Numbered from the stretch's first letter, positions 1 through 11,821 are shown. The stretch is 18,529 nt of DNA from Chromera velia (GCA_018398765.1 JAHBMJ010002495.1:1-18529); one strand, 5' to 3'. Notes: generated by a model not told the origin, from the letters alone. Translations and numbers: made by a program.

Positions 1-640
1 AGTCCCTGCTAGTGACAAGGAATATATATAGGAAATAGCACGGCTAGTGACAATTCTGACAGGAAGTCCCGGTGCACGCACGGCTCGATTGGGGGTTTGA
101 CCGTCAGAATTGCACCTGTCTAATCGATCCGTTCCCTTTGCCCGTCAGAATTGCAGGGAACAGACGCGCTCTTAACTCCTTCTTGCGAAGGGGTTGTCGC
201 AGCGGTCGCAGGGTGACAAACTAGAAGAAATCCAATCGGCACATCGATCAATTGACTGCATTGTCCCTGCCAATCGGCATGATTGGAAGAACTGCCTGGA
301 AGGAACTGCTTGGAAGTCCTGCGATCTGAATCCAAAATGCAAATCGCTAGAGTCCTTTTCTTTGTTCCTCTGGTGCTTGGTCTTCAAGCCTTGCATCTCG
401 CAAAGGAGGCCGCGCACGAGAACCCTCTCGGAGAGGGCACGTACAACTTTATGTTAGTTTTCCGCGTGCCTTCATTCTCTGCTTGGTGTCTTTCCTAAAA
501 TGCGACCTGCGAACCTCCACCTGCAGACCTCTTTTCTGTCCTAGATCGATGCACCCCAGCACTGCCTCTCAGGCTCCCTCCCGACGTCCTGCCTGCCTGG
601 CTGAAATCCGTCATGGCTCCTCCCCTTTTTGCCCCCTCCC
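1..640. other. Left flank without a convincing gene
   Basis: I see no supportable gene here. The first 160 bases hold a perfect 10-bp inverted pair (51-60 against 103-112) and a 14-bp direct repeat (101-114 and 142-155), so this may be the edge of a repetitive element. A short plus-strand frame from the ATG at 337 begins with a hydrophobic signal-peptide-like stretch, but no second exon could be joined to it. Confidence 0.4.
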
Positions 641-891
641 TTCTTTCCTTCCTTCATTTATTCCTTCCTTCCTTCCCACCCTCCTTTCTCCCTCCGTTCC
701 TTCCTTCCTTCCTTCCTTCCTTCCTTTCTCTTCCTTCCTTCCTTCCTTCCTTCCTTCCTCTTCCTTCCTTCCTCTTCCTTCCTTCCTCTTCCTTCCTTCC
801 TCTTCCTTCCTTCCTCTTCCTTCCTTCCTTCCTTCCTTTCTTTCTTCTTTTCTTTCTTTCTTTCTTTCTTTCTTTTTTTCTTTTTTTCTTT

Positions 892-927
<36 letters not shown>

Positions 928-932
928 TCCTT
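641..932. repeat. Long polypyrimidine microsatellite (CTTCC/CTTT)n
   Basis: About 290 bases are almost purely C and T on the plus strand. CTTCC-type units come first and change to CTTT-type units from about 830. The tract lies downstream of the GST stop codon. Long reading frames through it translate to Ser/Phe/Leu/Pro or Lys/Glu/Arg runs and are repeat artefacts. A short poly-C stretch follows (about 990-1006). Confidence 0.9.
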
Positions 933-1012
933 AGCCCCCCTCTACTAATCGGCCATTCTTCTTTCATGATTTTTCTGCACGCGATACTCCCCCCCCATTC
1001 CCCCCCGCACAC

Positions 1013-2262
1013 TCACTGGTGGAGCTGCACATAGTTGCTGTCCGGCAGTCTGACGGCCTTCACCGCCTCCAGTTCGCCCATCGCCACAGCCCAAGCCTTC
1101 AGAACAGGTCTCGGGTATCTGTAACCTTTTTGCCCAAAGATTTCGTATTTCTTTACAGAGGACAAAACAGGAATCATCCGCTCAAACAAGGGCCAAAAGG
1201 CAAAATCTGCCAGGGACGGTTGCAAGGTACCTGCCAAAAATCGGCCCCCTTTCCCTTCTTTTTGAAACCTCGCCACCTTTCTGTCGAAATCATAAAGCGT
1301 CTCACTGCAATTTTTCCTTTGCAATTTCTCACATGCCCTCCCATTGTTCTCACACATCAAATTCCACGTCACATCTTCTATCAATTGCCAGTCCGACAGA
1401 ATATCTTCCACCCTCTGTTTCTCCTCTTCCGTCAAATCTTTATCGAACCCTGTCTCCCTGGATATCCACCGGAGGATGTCCAGACTCTCCACGTGCACTT
1501 CGGGTGTCTGGTCGTCAACCGGATGGGCCAACACAGTAGGGACCTTCCCTTCTGGGTTGATCTCCAGGAAGAACGGAGGCTTGGACTCAGAGGCGAGATC
1601 GATCAGGTGACGCTCAAAGGAAACCTTCTGGTGAACAAGGAGAAGCCACACACGGTGGCAGTAGGGACCTGCAAAGCGAACAAGGCACAATTGACAACAC
1701 ACCGAACACCCGCGTCCTCCTGCCTGTTGAACCTTGAAGACAGGCACGTTTACACGAGACACTCACACCTTGGAGGGTGCTAGAGGCACGAAGACAAGCA
1801 GGCCCTGAGAGGACACATGAGAAACTTGAGACAGAGTCATGTGAAGTAGATCCAGACATCCGACAAATGACAAAGATGCAGCCTGTGTCACCTAAGGGGC
1901 GGAGAAAGGTGGAAAGCCAGTTTCCATTTCAATTCTCCCGTCTCCCTCCATCCCTCTACTTTTCCCGCAGACTGACAGTAGTCTGAAGCGAAAAACTTGA
2001 GAAGCAAAGGGTCTCCAGGCACCCAGGTCTCCACTCCTGTGCCCTCTTTCATCGCCTTGCCGCTTTCTGTCTGTGTCAAAGAAGATGGATCAGACTGAGC
2101 AGGAAGAAAGGAGACGGCACCCCTGTCTCCTCCTCTTCTTCTATCTTGATCTGTTGGGGACAGTATGCTGCCAGCAGCCGCGATACGCCCTGTCAGAAAA
2201 GCAGAACATCTCAGCAACCCCAAATTGAGAAACGTCACGAGAAAGGTGCCCAGCGATCTCAT
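1013..2262 (-). CDS. Omega/DHAR-like glutathione S-transferase, two exons, predicted plastid-targeted
   Basis: Exons are 2262-1977 and 1668-1013, with a 308-nt intron (donor GTCAGT, acceptor TTTGCAG). The protein has about 313 residues. Residues 1-25 form a hydrophobic signal peptide ending in SAF; a Phe after the cleavage site is typical of plastid presequences in algae with red secondary plastids. The thioredoxin fold starts near residue 86, and the motif CPYCHRV (96-102) is completed only after splicing, because the first Cys codon is split T|GT. FLEINPEGKVP is the cis-Pro glutathione-binding segment, as in DHAR and omega GSTs. The C-terminal helical domain has ADFAFWPLFERM, matching the omega-class WPWFERL motif. 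The family performs glutathione-dependent thiol transfer or dehydroascorbate reduction; which one applies here cannot be told. An in-frame ATG 60 nt upstream (2322) is possible, but the start at 2262 gives the better signal peptide. Confidence 0.88.
1669..1976 (-). other. Intron of the GST gene
   Basis: The donor reads TACT|GTCAGT and the acceptor TTTGCAG|GTCCC. Removing the intron restores an uninterrupted CPYC active site between KFFASDY and HRVWLLL. Without splicing, both flanking frames lose the GST alignment. The donor has C at +3, like many in the neighbouring gene. Confidence 0.85.
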
Positions 2263-3406
2263 CTCGCTACACAATAGAGTGGAATGAAGTGCAGAGACTG
2301 TTTTGCGGAGACGCCATGTCAATCACGTAATCACTTCACTCGTTGCTGGGCGCAGGGACGCCCGTGTTGATGTGGAAGTTTGCAATCCTCGATTGAGCGA
2401 TCAGATGTCCCTATAATGTAACTCCTCATCATGCGAAGAGTCATGCATTTTTGAATGCATGGGGACAGATATCGATGGATCGAGCAGAATGTTTCGATCG
2501 GCCAAAGAGTTCGGTGATCGAGTCGAGGCCGCGAGTTCCGTGAGGCGGCCGGCTATATGGGGGGGCTCGGGGAGGGGGGGGGGACTCCGCCCCCCACCAC
2601 CGGCGGGCAGAAATCGATGATTGAGGGTTTTGTCGTGCATGCCGGGCAGAAATCAGGTGTCCGCCGCAGGTGGGTTAGCCGAGGGTTTTGTTACTTCAAT
2701 ATGATGATTGGGGGTTTTGTTATGCATTATTATGTATGCCGTGTCGCCATATATAAGGAGCAGATCTAGCCTAGTTTGTCCGATGATCTAGGAACATGTC
2801 TGTTCATCAATTACTTTCAATGCGTGACTCTTCACTTATGCCTACTCATACCCCAAACTGCAGGACAGAAGAACCAAATGGAAAGAAGAGAAACAGAACG
2901 AAACCTTCATAACATTCTTTCCCCTTGACAAAGGCTACCCTTCACCAAGAGAGAAAGACTTTAATCAACTTAAATTAAGAGAAGACCCAACGATACCCAA
3001 CGTAACCAAACGTATCTACCCTCTTTCTAATCGATTTCCTTCTTCCATACCCCTTCAACTCTCCTCCGATTCATTTTTCTTCCTTTTTTCTTCCTCTTTT
3101 AATCCTTTAGCTAGAATAATATAACAAACAGTCTTGATCATCAGACTTTATGTCAATATTAAACTAGATATAAAAGTTTATGAACCACTGGCAATCTCTA
3201 AAATAGCACTGACTAGCTAGGTTCCTAATAAACAGAAATTTCATATGTTTCAGTCCAAAAAATAATTTACTCAATCTGTTTTTATCGTACGTGATGCTAG
3301 ACGTGATGCTGATAACTGTTGCCAGTGTGGTTGATACTTGATAGAATGATTTAAAAAAGATTTTCATTAAAAATCGTGCGTTACATGTGTACTAGGTTGT
3401 AGGAGT
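2263..3406. other. Intergenic region between two minus-strand genes
   Basis: It should hold the promoter and 5' UTR of the GST gene and the 3' UTR and terminator of the Myb-amine oxidase gene. The only visible structure is a pair of imperfect 25-bp repeats (2616-2640 and 2703-2727, 22 of 25 identical), two copies of GGGCAGAAATC (from about 2604 and 2642), a G-rich/C-rich patch at about 2559-2596, a TATATAA sequence near 2750, and an AT-rich block at about 2780-3400. I see no gene in it. Confidence 0.6.
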
Positions 3407-3940
3407 TCAGCATGCCATCTGCACATCCTCTTCCTCTTCTTCTTCTTGCACGATGCCGCCTGTGTCCATCGACATCGATAACCCAGAGAGGCCATTGACT
3501 ACATGAGAGGCAGGCACAGGCACATGACACTGCACACCAGGAGGCAAGAGACGCGACAGACTCCCATGAGTGTACGCCTGTTGCTGATGTTGCTGCTGCA
3601 GTGACCCCATTTCGTACAGACCCTGCAAGGACAACTGAACCGGGAGCTGCACACACCCCGCAGCACCAGCAGGGGGGAAAAGCGATGCCGCCCCTCCTTT
3701 CAGGTCCAGAACTCCTGGAGGGAAGTGAGCCGGGCCCCCCACGTCTCTGCACATGGAAGTTATGTGCAGCCCCCCCTGTGCCTGGATTGCCTGTGCAGGC
3801 TGCTGCTGTGTTTGTTGCTGAATGCAGACGGAAGAAAAACTCTCCCAGGGTCTGCATTGACCACCCGAATCTGCCAGGGGCACCTGACACGTGTCCGTAA
3901 CGGCTTCTGGCGTGGGGGACTCAGAGAGGATCGCACTCTC
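3407..3940 (-). CDS. Exon 24: Q-rich C-terminal tail with acidic end
   Basis: The acceptor ACATGCAG lies at 3941-3942. The exon has 177 codons plus stop and joins exon 23 in phase 0 at the GTGAGT donor (4525). The tail has two Gln clusters (CIQQQTQQQ and SLQQQHQQQ), hydrophobic and Pro-rich segments, and a final EEEEEED before the stop. This composition is typical of transcriptional activation or protein-interaction tails. I recognise no folded domain. Confidence 0.72.
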   Translation of the reverse strand, partial: ESAILSESPTPEAVTDTCQVPLADSGGQCRPWESFSSVCIQQQTQQQPAQAIQAQGGLHITSMCRDVGGPAHFPPGVLDLKGGAASLFPPAGAAGCVQLPVQLSLQGLYEMGSLQQQHQQQAYTHGSLSRLLPPGVQCHVPVPASHVVNGLSGLSMSMDTGGIVQEEEEEEDVQMAC

Positions 3941-5243
3941 CTGCATGTCAGTCAAAGGGAGTCAGTTAGGAGCCTGTGGGCAGCGACCGACCGAGAAAGA
4001 AAGCGTCAAAAAATGCAAAAAAAAAACAAAAGCAAAAAAATAAAAGTGACTCGAAAGTGCCCCCCCAACTCAATCCATTCATCCCCCCAAGTCTGCGGTT
4101 GCGAGCGCACAGGTCTGTGATTCTCTGAATCCATTCCCTCCCTACATGCATGCACGCACCGGCCTACCCATGTAGCCACTCATCCTTTCACCCACCCACC
4201 CACCCACTTGCGCACTCACTCATGCACTCACTCATCCGTCAAGTCCTCAACTTTGTATCGTCTGTCTGTCCATTAGTTAGGGTGTGCACATACTTGTTTG
4301 TCTATCCATTGATCATCTCGCCATCCAGCCATGCATCAATCTCTGCCCTCCCCCCCCCTCTCTCTTTTCTATCTCTTTCTTTCTTCCAGCCTTCCTTTGC
4401 TGCTTCTCTTATGATCATGCATTTAGTGACATTCATTCGCGTACTCATTCACTTATCAGCATTCCTTTCTTCCATGCTTTTTGCTCACCCTCAGACAGAG
4501 ACGGGGAGAGAGAAAATCGACTCACGGAGGTAGAAGAGTGGTCAAAAACAGGCACCCTCTCTATATGGTATAGGGAGGCCAAAGTCTCTGCAGCCGCCCT
4601 CAAACCGCTCCTCGTCGCCCCATGAACTGTTCGCGGCCAGGCGCTGTCTGTCGCCTCTCCTGCAAAGGAGCCACAAACACGGAGAGATCAGTAGTGGTTG
4701 TCAATCAATCCGAATGCCAAACAAAAGATGAGGAAATGCAAGAAAGAGATCCACCCTCAGAAATGGCCTTGGGCCTCTGAAAGACGGTGACTAGAAAATG
4801 GAAAGGAAACAGAGCACAGTGCGACATAGAAGAGGCAAAAGTCCCAACGCACCTGCGAAGAAGACGAAGGAATCTCGAAGCGTCTTTCTCTGATCCCGGC
4901 GTCCATGTCCCCTTCTGCTCTCTGCGGAGTCGAGTCGTCCCTCTCCCTCTCTGTCCCTGTCGGTCTCTGCCAACAGAGACGCCGTACGGTCGACTGAAGA
5001 AGGCGGACACGGGTGGGGAGCTGCCAGTGCCAACGAATCATCAGGAGAACTTCCCTGCATTCAGACGAACTTTTTTTTTTGCCTTAGGTGATTCTTCCAT
5101 TTTCTCCTTCCTGCCATACGGACACTTGAGCAGAGACTAGCACAGGCGGAAGGGGCCGACAGAAAATAAGTGGCGTTTGGGAAAGAGTCGGGAAACGTCT
5201 GTCTATCTATCTATCTGTCTGTCTGTCTGTCTATCTGTCTGTT

Positions 5244-5315
<72 letters not shown>

Positions 5316-5353
5316 GGTGTATCTGTCTGTTTGTCTGTCTGTCTGTCGGTGTA

Positions 5354-5387
<34 letters not shown>

Positions 5388-8300
5388 GGTGTATCTGTCT
5401 GTTTGTCTGTTTGTCCATTTGTCTGTCTGTCTGTCTGTCTGTCAAGTCGGACGGAAGGAAGAATGCATACGCACGCCGCTGCTACAGTCTGGCGTTGTCT
5501 GACATCCCTTCTTTATTCATTTGTGTGCATCGCCACATTGATTGATAGATATTCCCTTCCCTCCGTCCCCCCTTCATTTGTCTTCAGAAGAAGAAGAACC
5601 GCCCGACAGACCGACCGACCGCTTGCCAGAACGAGGAGGCCCCGAGGGAGAACGGATCAGTGCCCCACCTTGACACGTGCTGCAAGAGAGAAAGAAAGAA
5701 GGAAAGGAGGAAATGCAACGATTGATTCTCTTGCTTAGCGTGCAAGAAGGCTGAAAGACCCTTCCTTCTTCACAAGGAACGAAGATAAAAGAGCCATCTG
5801 TGAAAGAAGCCGCATGCACAGAAGAGAAGAGCAGAAAAGAGAAGACTTGGATGGAGGGCGTTGCTGGACTTCCTCCACAGGCTTGGCCCCTCAAAATGAA
5901 GAGAGAGCAGTTGTTACGTGCGTCACCAGAAAGAATCTCCGCGTGAACTTCGCATATGCATGGACACCCCCTCCAAATATTTCATTCAGCACGAGTCTGA
6001 ATTGCTCTTTGGATCTTTCATTCAATTCCTTTTCATGACCCACACTGACTGCGTGCCTGCCTGCCTGCATGCCATACACACACACCACTGACCCATTGAA
6101 GTGGAACATCGACCTTCCTCCTCCTTCCCTCATTTTCCTTTTGTCTTCTTTCTCTTCGTGAAGGACTCCTGCTTCTGCTTCTGCTGTCAGATTTCTTCCC
6201 TCGTTGTCCAACCGGGGGGCAAGAGGAAGAAGAGACGGCAGCAGAGATTTGCTGTCGTCCAAGTGGTGCGTTGTCTGCCTCCTCCATTTCCTCTTCCTTC
6301 ACTTCCCCTTCCTTTGCACTGTGTTGCTTTTTGTTCCTCTTTCCCGTTTCTCCACCCAAGAAAAGCCCTTCCCCTCTGTCCCCCTCGTCCCTATCAGACC
6401 CCTCCTCGTCCTCTTTCCCTCCTTCCCCCTCCTCTGAGTCGAACATGCCCCGAAGTTGACGAACCACATACTCCACTACCTCCTCGTCTGTACCTGACCC
6501 CGTGAGAGGCCCCGCAACCCCAAACCCCTCAAATCCCTTCTGTCCAAAGAAATTCGCCACAAGGGTGTGCGGCTGCCCCATTGCGTGCAGATTTGTGAAA
6601 TAAAGGGAAGAGCTGCTCTCCACAAAGAAAGGGTCCGTGTCTGGCCAGAAAACTCTGCAGAAGAAGAGAAAAGACGACAAAAAAAACATGATGGGAGAAG
6701 TAAAAAGGGAGTGTGTACGGGGAAAAGCACCAGGAAGATACGGGGAAAACAGTACAGAGCAACAAAAATCAGGAACCACCTGACACACCACACACAGTCA
6801 GGCAGTTGGAAACACAATGCGCGTTTTCGTCTTCTTCCCTTCCCACACAAAGTGACCGGCTGTAGGAGAGGGACACACAGAAGGGCAAACGAAGCCTTTG
6901 AAAAGGCAGCTACTGACTGACTGACTGACTGACTGACTCTTTGAATCTCAGGATCACTTTCTCATGTCCACCCGCTCCCATTCTCTCTACCGCCCTTTTC
7001 TTTGCAGTCTCCAGAGGCGGTACAAATGATATGCTGCTGTTGGCATTCTTGTGTTGCAGCACACCTGCAGGAAGGGACAGAGAAAGAACTACATTTGTCC
7101 AAAGCGTCAAGTGGACGTATACCCACAGGAAACACACATACAGGCCGGAGCGAGAGCGAGAGCAAGCGCGCGCGACAGAGAGAAAGACAAGCGACTGTTC
7201 GCACTCTTCCCGAAGCAGAAAAGGAATAAGCGAAAGAAAGAGAGAAAGCGTTGCCGAGGTTCCTTGCATGGACACACAGCATGGAAGCCATGATTATGAG
7301 GCCATTGACCGACCGATAGGCACGGTCACGATGCACTTGAGGGCCCTGTATTTTCTTCCCCCTCTTGTGGTGATCTCAACGAAAGACCCGCCAGGTCTCC
7401 CGCCCCGCCGCACAACCTCAGGACCCCCCCCGACCCCTGGCCCCGGAGACGAAGACGAGGAGGAGGCCTCGGCAGATGAGGGTCCATTCTGCAGTGCCAC
7501 CGCGTGGGTCTCTGGCCGTGTGTCCACGACCACACCCCGAATCTCACTCACCGACTGCAAATGTAGAAGGAGAAAGAAAGGTCAGGGAAGCCAATTGACG
7601 GGCAAACAGAAGAAAAATGAGTTGGTCTAAATTTGTCCCTCCTTCCCTCTCCCCGCCCCTTTTGAGGACATTGTCAAGACTTTCCGTCCTGGAGATCGGT
7701 CCCGACTTTCGAATTGTATGAGAAGACTTGCCTAACCTCTCCGGCAAATTTTTGTCCGTCTCTCCCTGTCTCTTTGTGTATACGTTTGTCTTTCTGCATG
7801 TATGCATGCATAGATGCATGAATGCGTCTCTGCAAGACTCACCTCTCTCAGGGACAAGGCGCAAACGCCCAGCAGTTTCTTCTCCAGGCTGCGAGGGAAC
7901 CAGTCAAATCCCTGCAGGAAAGAAGAAAGGATGAGTGGAAGGGGGAAGAAATTCTATGCAGAAAAGCAGAATCACAGAAGAAGTATGGAAGGAAAGAAGG
8001 CAAATTGCGGAGCAACAGAGATGCGGAAAGGCATACGCTTTTGCTTCTTTTGAATTCAGATAAGGAGGATGTGAAAGTGGGATGATTGATACCCACCAAA
8101 AAGAAGGCCCCAATGTTCTTTCCTTCCTTCCTTGCTTGGATCTCTATCCTCTGAATTTTCTCTCTCACCTGGAAGGAATCAATGCAACAGACACCGAATT
8201 TATTGCACGCACATGAGTCTTCATCATCAAGGTCATTCCGCAGCCTTCTCTGTCTCTCCATTTCAAAAACCAGACACAGGCATTCCAAAATGTGACAAAG

Positions 8301-11300
8301 ATCTTCACATTCATCCACCCAAGCGGGAAGCATTTAAGGTATTGGTACTTTCCCCTGTCAGTCACGTTCTCGACCCGCAACTTACTTTTGTACAGAGACG
8401 GTCACCCGGCCACTTGTTCAACGGCCCAGCATTTATTTTCATACATCTACTTTATGAAAAGAAATGCAAAAACTTACTTTTGTACAGAGACGGTCACCCG
8501 GCCACTTGTTCAACGGCCCCGCATACAGAGGCGGCGTTGCCACAGGCACAGTCCCGCCCCCCTTCCAGAAATCCCCCATCAGCTTTTGGTCTGCCTCCTC
8601 GGTCTCTCTTTCGCTCGAATGGCACTGAGAAGAGGAAGAAGAAGACGAGAAGGAGGCCTCCCCAGACTCCGCTCCGGCAGCAGCAGCCGAGGAGGAGGAG
8701 GCCAGATTTGGAGGCTTAGGGAAGTGGGAGTGTGCCGCTGTGGTGGCGACTTGGTGGGCAGAGAGGTCTCTTAGACGGTCGGTGGCCCTGCAGAAACAGA
8801 TACAAAAAGTGGAAGAGCAAAAACTCTGTAGAAAGGCGCGCAAGGAAGGGCAGGAAGAAATCGACCTGGCAGAGAACATTGAATATTTGGAGCTGCGAGA
8901 AATGCGCAAAAAACAAAAAGCCAAACACAGACAGACATGCAGACACCGAATTGACTGACTGACGCCATGAATCGACGACAGAGCGCCTCTGCAATTTCGA
9001 ACGCTCTCGTGCTGCGCATTTCAACAGGGAGGCTCTGGTCGTTCATGACCGTCCTGCACAGACAGACAGATAGAGAGACAGGCTATGCATTTCTTCTTCT
9101 CCCTTCTTTTCTTCATGACATTCTTCATGACAGACGGAGACATAGACAGAAAGAGAGGCGTGTGTGGACACAAGAGAGATCTAAACGACTAGACGAGGCG
9201 CATCAGCCATGCAATTCCCTTTCTTCCTCCTGGGCCGCAATCGAAATGGGAAGAAGAGAGGTCTACAAGAGGTGGAGGAGCCACAAGGTGCATGGTTTAA
9301 GGGGATGAGATGAGAAGAGGAGACACGCATCCATCCAGTTAGAGGAATCTGCGCGGAGAGGCATGCAGAGGGAGATCAAACAAGCAAAGGATGCGAGAGA
9401 GAACAGGCAGGTAGGTGGATTGGCATAACTACACACTGCGGGGGACTGACTGTTTGGCTGCTTCCCAGCAAGCCGTGACGGAAGGTGTGCGTCCTTCCCC
9501 CTCTTCCAGAAGGCTGCACCCTCTCTTTCCCTCTCTTCTCTCAACTGAGTGGAGCCTCACAACCACCTTTTCTGTCTGGCTCACCAGAGCATCAACAGCC
9601 TCTCTTTGCGAGCTCTCCAGGCCCCCTGTCCCTTCAACACCTGCTGATGCCCTTTCCTGTTGCTGCTGCTCCTCATTGCAGGGACCACCTTGCGTCGTTC
9701 TCTCAACTGCCCCCCCATCAGTCCCCCCACCTCTCCGGACCCCTTCTGTGTGGGGGGTGGCACCAGACGGCACCGGAACTGACGCGTCGTCCGGAGCGCT
9801 GTGACTCGGCGTGACACCGAAATTGCAGCATGGGCTCTCTGCTGAAAAGAACGGACCCCCCTGATGGTGCTCTATGGAGGGACACCCACTGAGTGGTCCC
9901 AAAAGCCCGCTGTGCCCACTAGGACGATGGAGCACGACCCCAGGGCCCCCAGAGGAGGAGGACCCATGCAAGCGGAGAGGGAGAGCACCCCTTCCGTCCC
10001 TCCCACCGGGATGATGGGAGAGGGCATCGACATGCAAATCCTCGTCGCTGGTTAGTTTGGGCAGCATTGCTTCGTCTGTTCCTTCACGACTGCCGTTTTT
10101 GTCTCTCAGTAAACGGGTGTTCCGCACAACCAAAGGACAAGCAGAAAGGGGCCCTCCCGGGCGGTCCAGGTGATGGCCTGCAGGGTGGGGGGACGACACA
10201 CTGCCGACTTTTCCTAGGGGGGAGGACCCGAATCCTCCTAGACCGTGCCGATGGTGTGACGAATCCCGGTGGGACCCCGGAATCCTCCGGGAAGCTGACG
10301 CACGCCCCGGGACAAATTCATCTCCCTCCCCTGATGAGGTGGCAGCTCTCTCTCCTGGAAGAATCGGAGGGACTGACAGAGAGGAGGGACATCCAGCAAT
10401 CGAGTCCAGAAGCTCCAGCATCCTCGACTGGTCTGCCTCTGCCTCTGCTGCTGCCTGTGCTGCAGCTGCAGCAGCTGCGGAATTGTCGGTATTCTGTACA
10501 GTCGTGAGACCCCCGTTTGGCCTCACCGTGATTGAAGAAATTGGGTTTCTCTCTTCTCCATGGAGAGAGGAAGACGAAATTGCCGCTGAGGTTGCGTAGC
10601 TGTCAGCTGGTTGGACTCTTTGCTGCGTGTGTGTTCCAAAGTCTCTTAAGGGTGACTGTCCATTTTGCATCTGCATCAGAAGACTCTCACCAGATGTTCT
10701 GGCTTGGACATGGAGAGGGGCAGAAGAAGACGACGAAGAGCAACCCCCCTGATTTCTGTCTACTGGATGCAAAGAAGACGGGAAAGAAGAAGAGGATGCA
10801 GAGGCTCCGTCTCCTCCTGTGTGAGAGGATGGCCCGTTCCCTCCCACCCCTTCCTGATGCCTCAGCAATCCACCATTCTCCGTTCCCCTATCCCCTCTGT
10901 TCGTTGTCCCCTCCCTCAAGACATCAGGAGAAGGCATCCCTCCTCCTGCCTCTTCACCTTCAAATGTCCTCAGCCCTCCCCGTAGATTCTTCACTGTCTC
11001 CTCAAGCAAACGCCCAAAGAGAATATGGGCCCTGCAGCGAACGTACAGGCGGAACAGCAGTGAGCACAATCATGTGGAGAGAGAGCAAGTGGACAGTGCA
11101 CCGAGGACAGAAGGAAGACAAACACATAGAGAAAAGCTCTGACAAACAGTTCTCACGTTTCAGACACTCTCTGACTTCACTTGCTGATGGCATGGAGATT
11201 GGAGAATAAGAGGGTTCTAGATTGAGAACACAAGAAGAAAGAAGAAAAGAAAGAAAGAAAGAAAGAAAGAAAGAAAAGAAAGAAAGAAAGAAAGAAAGAA

Positions 11301-11423
11301 ATCCGAAATTCCTCACCGCATCACATCCACGTGAGGAATCTTCTGTCCCCCTCTGTACCAGGACGCAAAGTAGGACGAATCTCGGACAGCGGGAAGCCCT
11401 GCATTCGTGCGAATTTACACACA

Positions 11424-11467
<44 letters not shown>

Positions 11468-11790
11468 ATCAGTTCATCCATGCATGGAGTCGCATATGAT
11501 CATCTCGTACAGTACTGCGGCTCGAAGCGATTCATTTTATCCCGCTGAAATTGAGAGCTGTTTTTCTCAACAGCATGGACAAGGAACCCTGCCATGCCCT
11601 CATGCAGAAGAAGGAAAAGACAGACATGCAGGCAAGTCCTTCGAAGCGTCATCAAAGGCCTTCTGACCATTGTGAGAAGGGAGACCTGCCGAAGTTGGAA
11701 TTTCCCTTTCAACTGCCAGAGCCCAGACGTGGTGGAGAAGGTTGGGGGCCCAGACGAGCCAAGAGGCCCCGGCATCGGCCTGCACCCAGC

Positions 11791-11821
<31 letters not shown>

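Noticed and set aside
337-498. Possible first exon of a plus-strand secreted protein (MQIARVLFFVPLVLGL...)
   Set aside because: It looks like a signal peptide, but no downstream exon with recognisable sequence or a convincing donor was found.
483-1034. Long frames on both strands through the polypyrimidine tract
   Set aside because: They exist only because a CTTT/CTTCC repeat lacks stops; the products are simple repeats.
1019-1783. 254-codon plus-strand frame
   Set aside because: It lies opposite the GST exon and intron and shows no domain; the minus strand has the CPYC and FERM motifs.
5170-5545. Cys/Leu/Ser/Val repeat proteins on the plus strand
   Set aside because: They are translations of the GTCT microsatellite inside intron 21.
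5700-5787. Minus-strand stretch with GSFIFVPCEEG resembling the LSD1 GSYSYV motif
   Set aside because: The true equivalent follows VSRW in exon 21; here no VSRW precedes it and the phases do not fit.
5930-6042. Minus-strand exon-like stretch ending EIFGGGVHAYAKFTRRFFL
   Set aside because: It resembles the LSD1 helix before VSRW, but exon 20 already supplies that helix and splices in phase directly to exon 21. A cassette exon is possible but unsupported.
8740-8958. Plus-strand frame that looks like a charged coiled coil
   Set aside because: It is antisense to exon 15 and to a pyrimidine-rich intron; purine-rich antisense strands naturally read as Lys/Glu/Arg helices.
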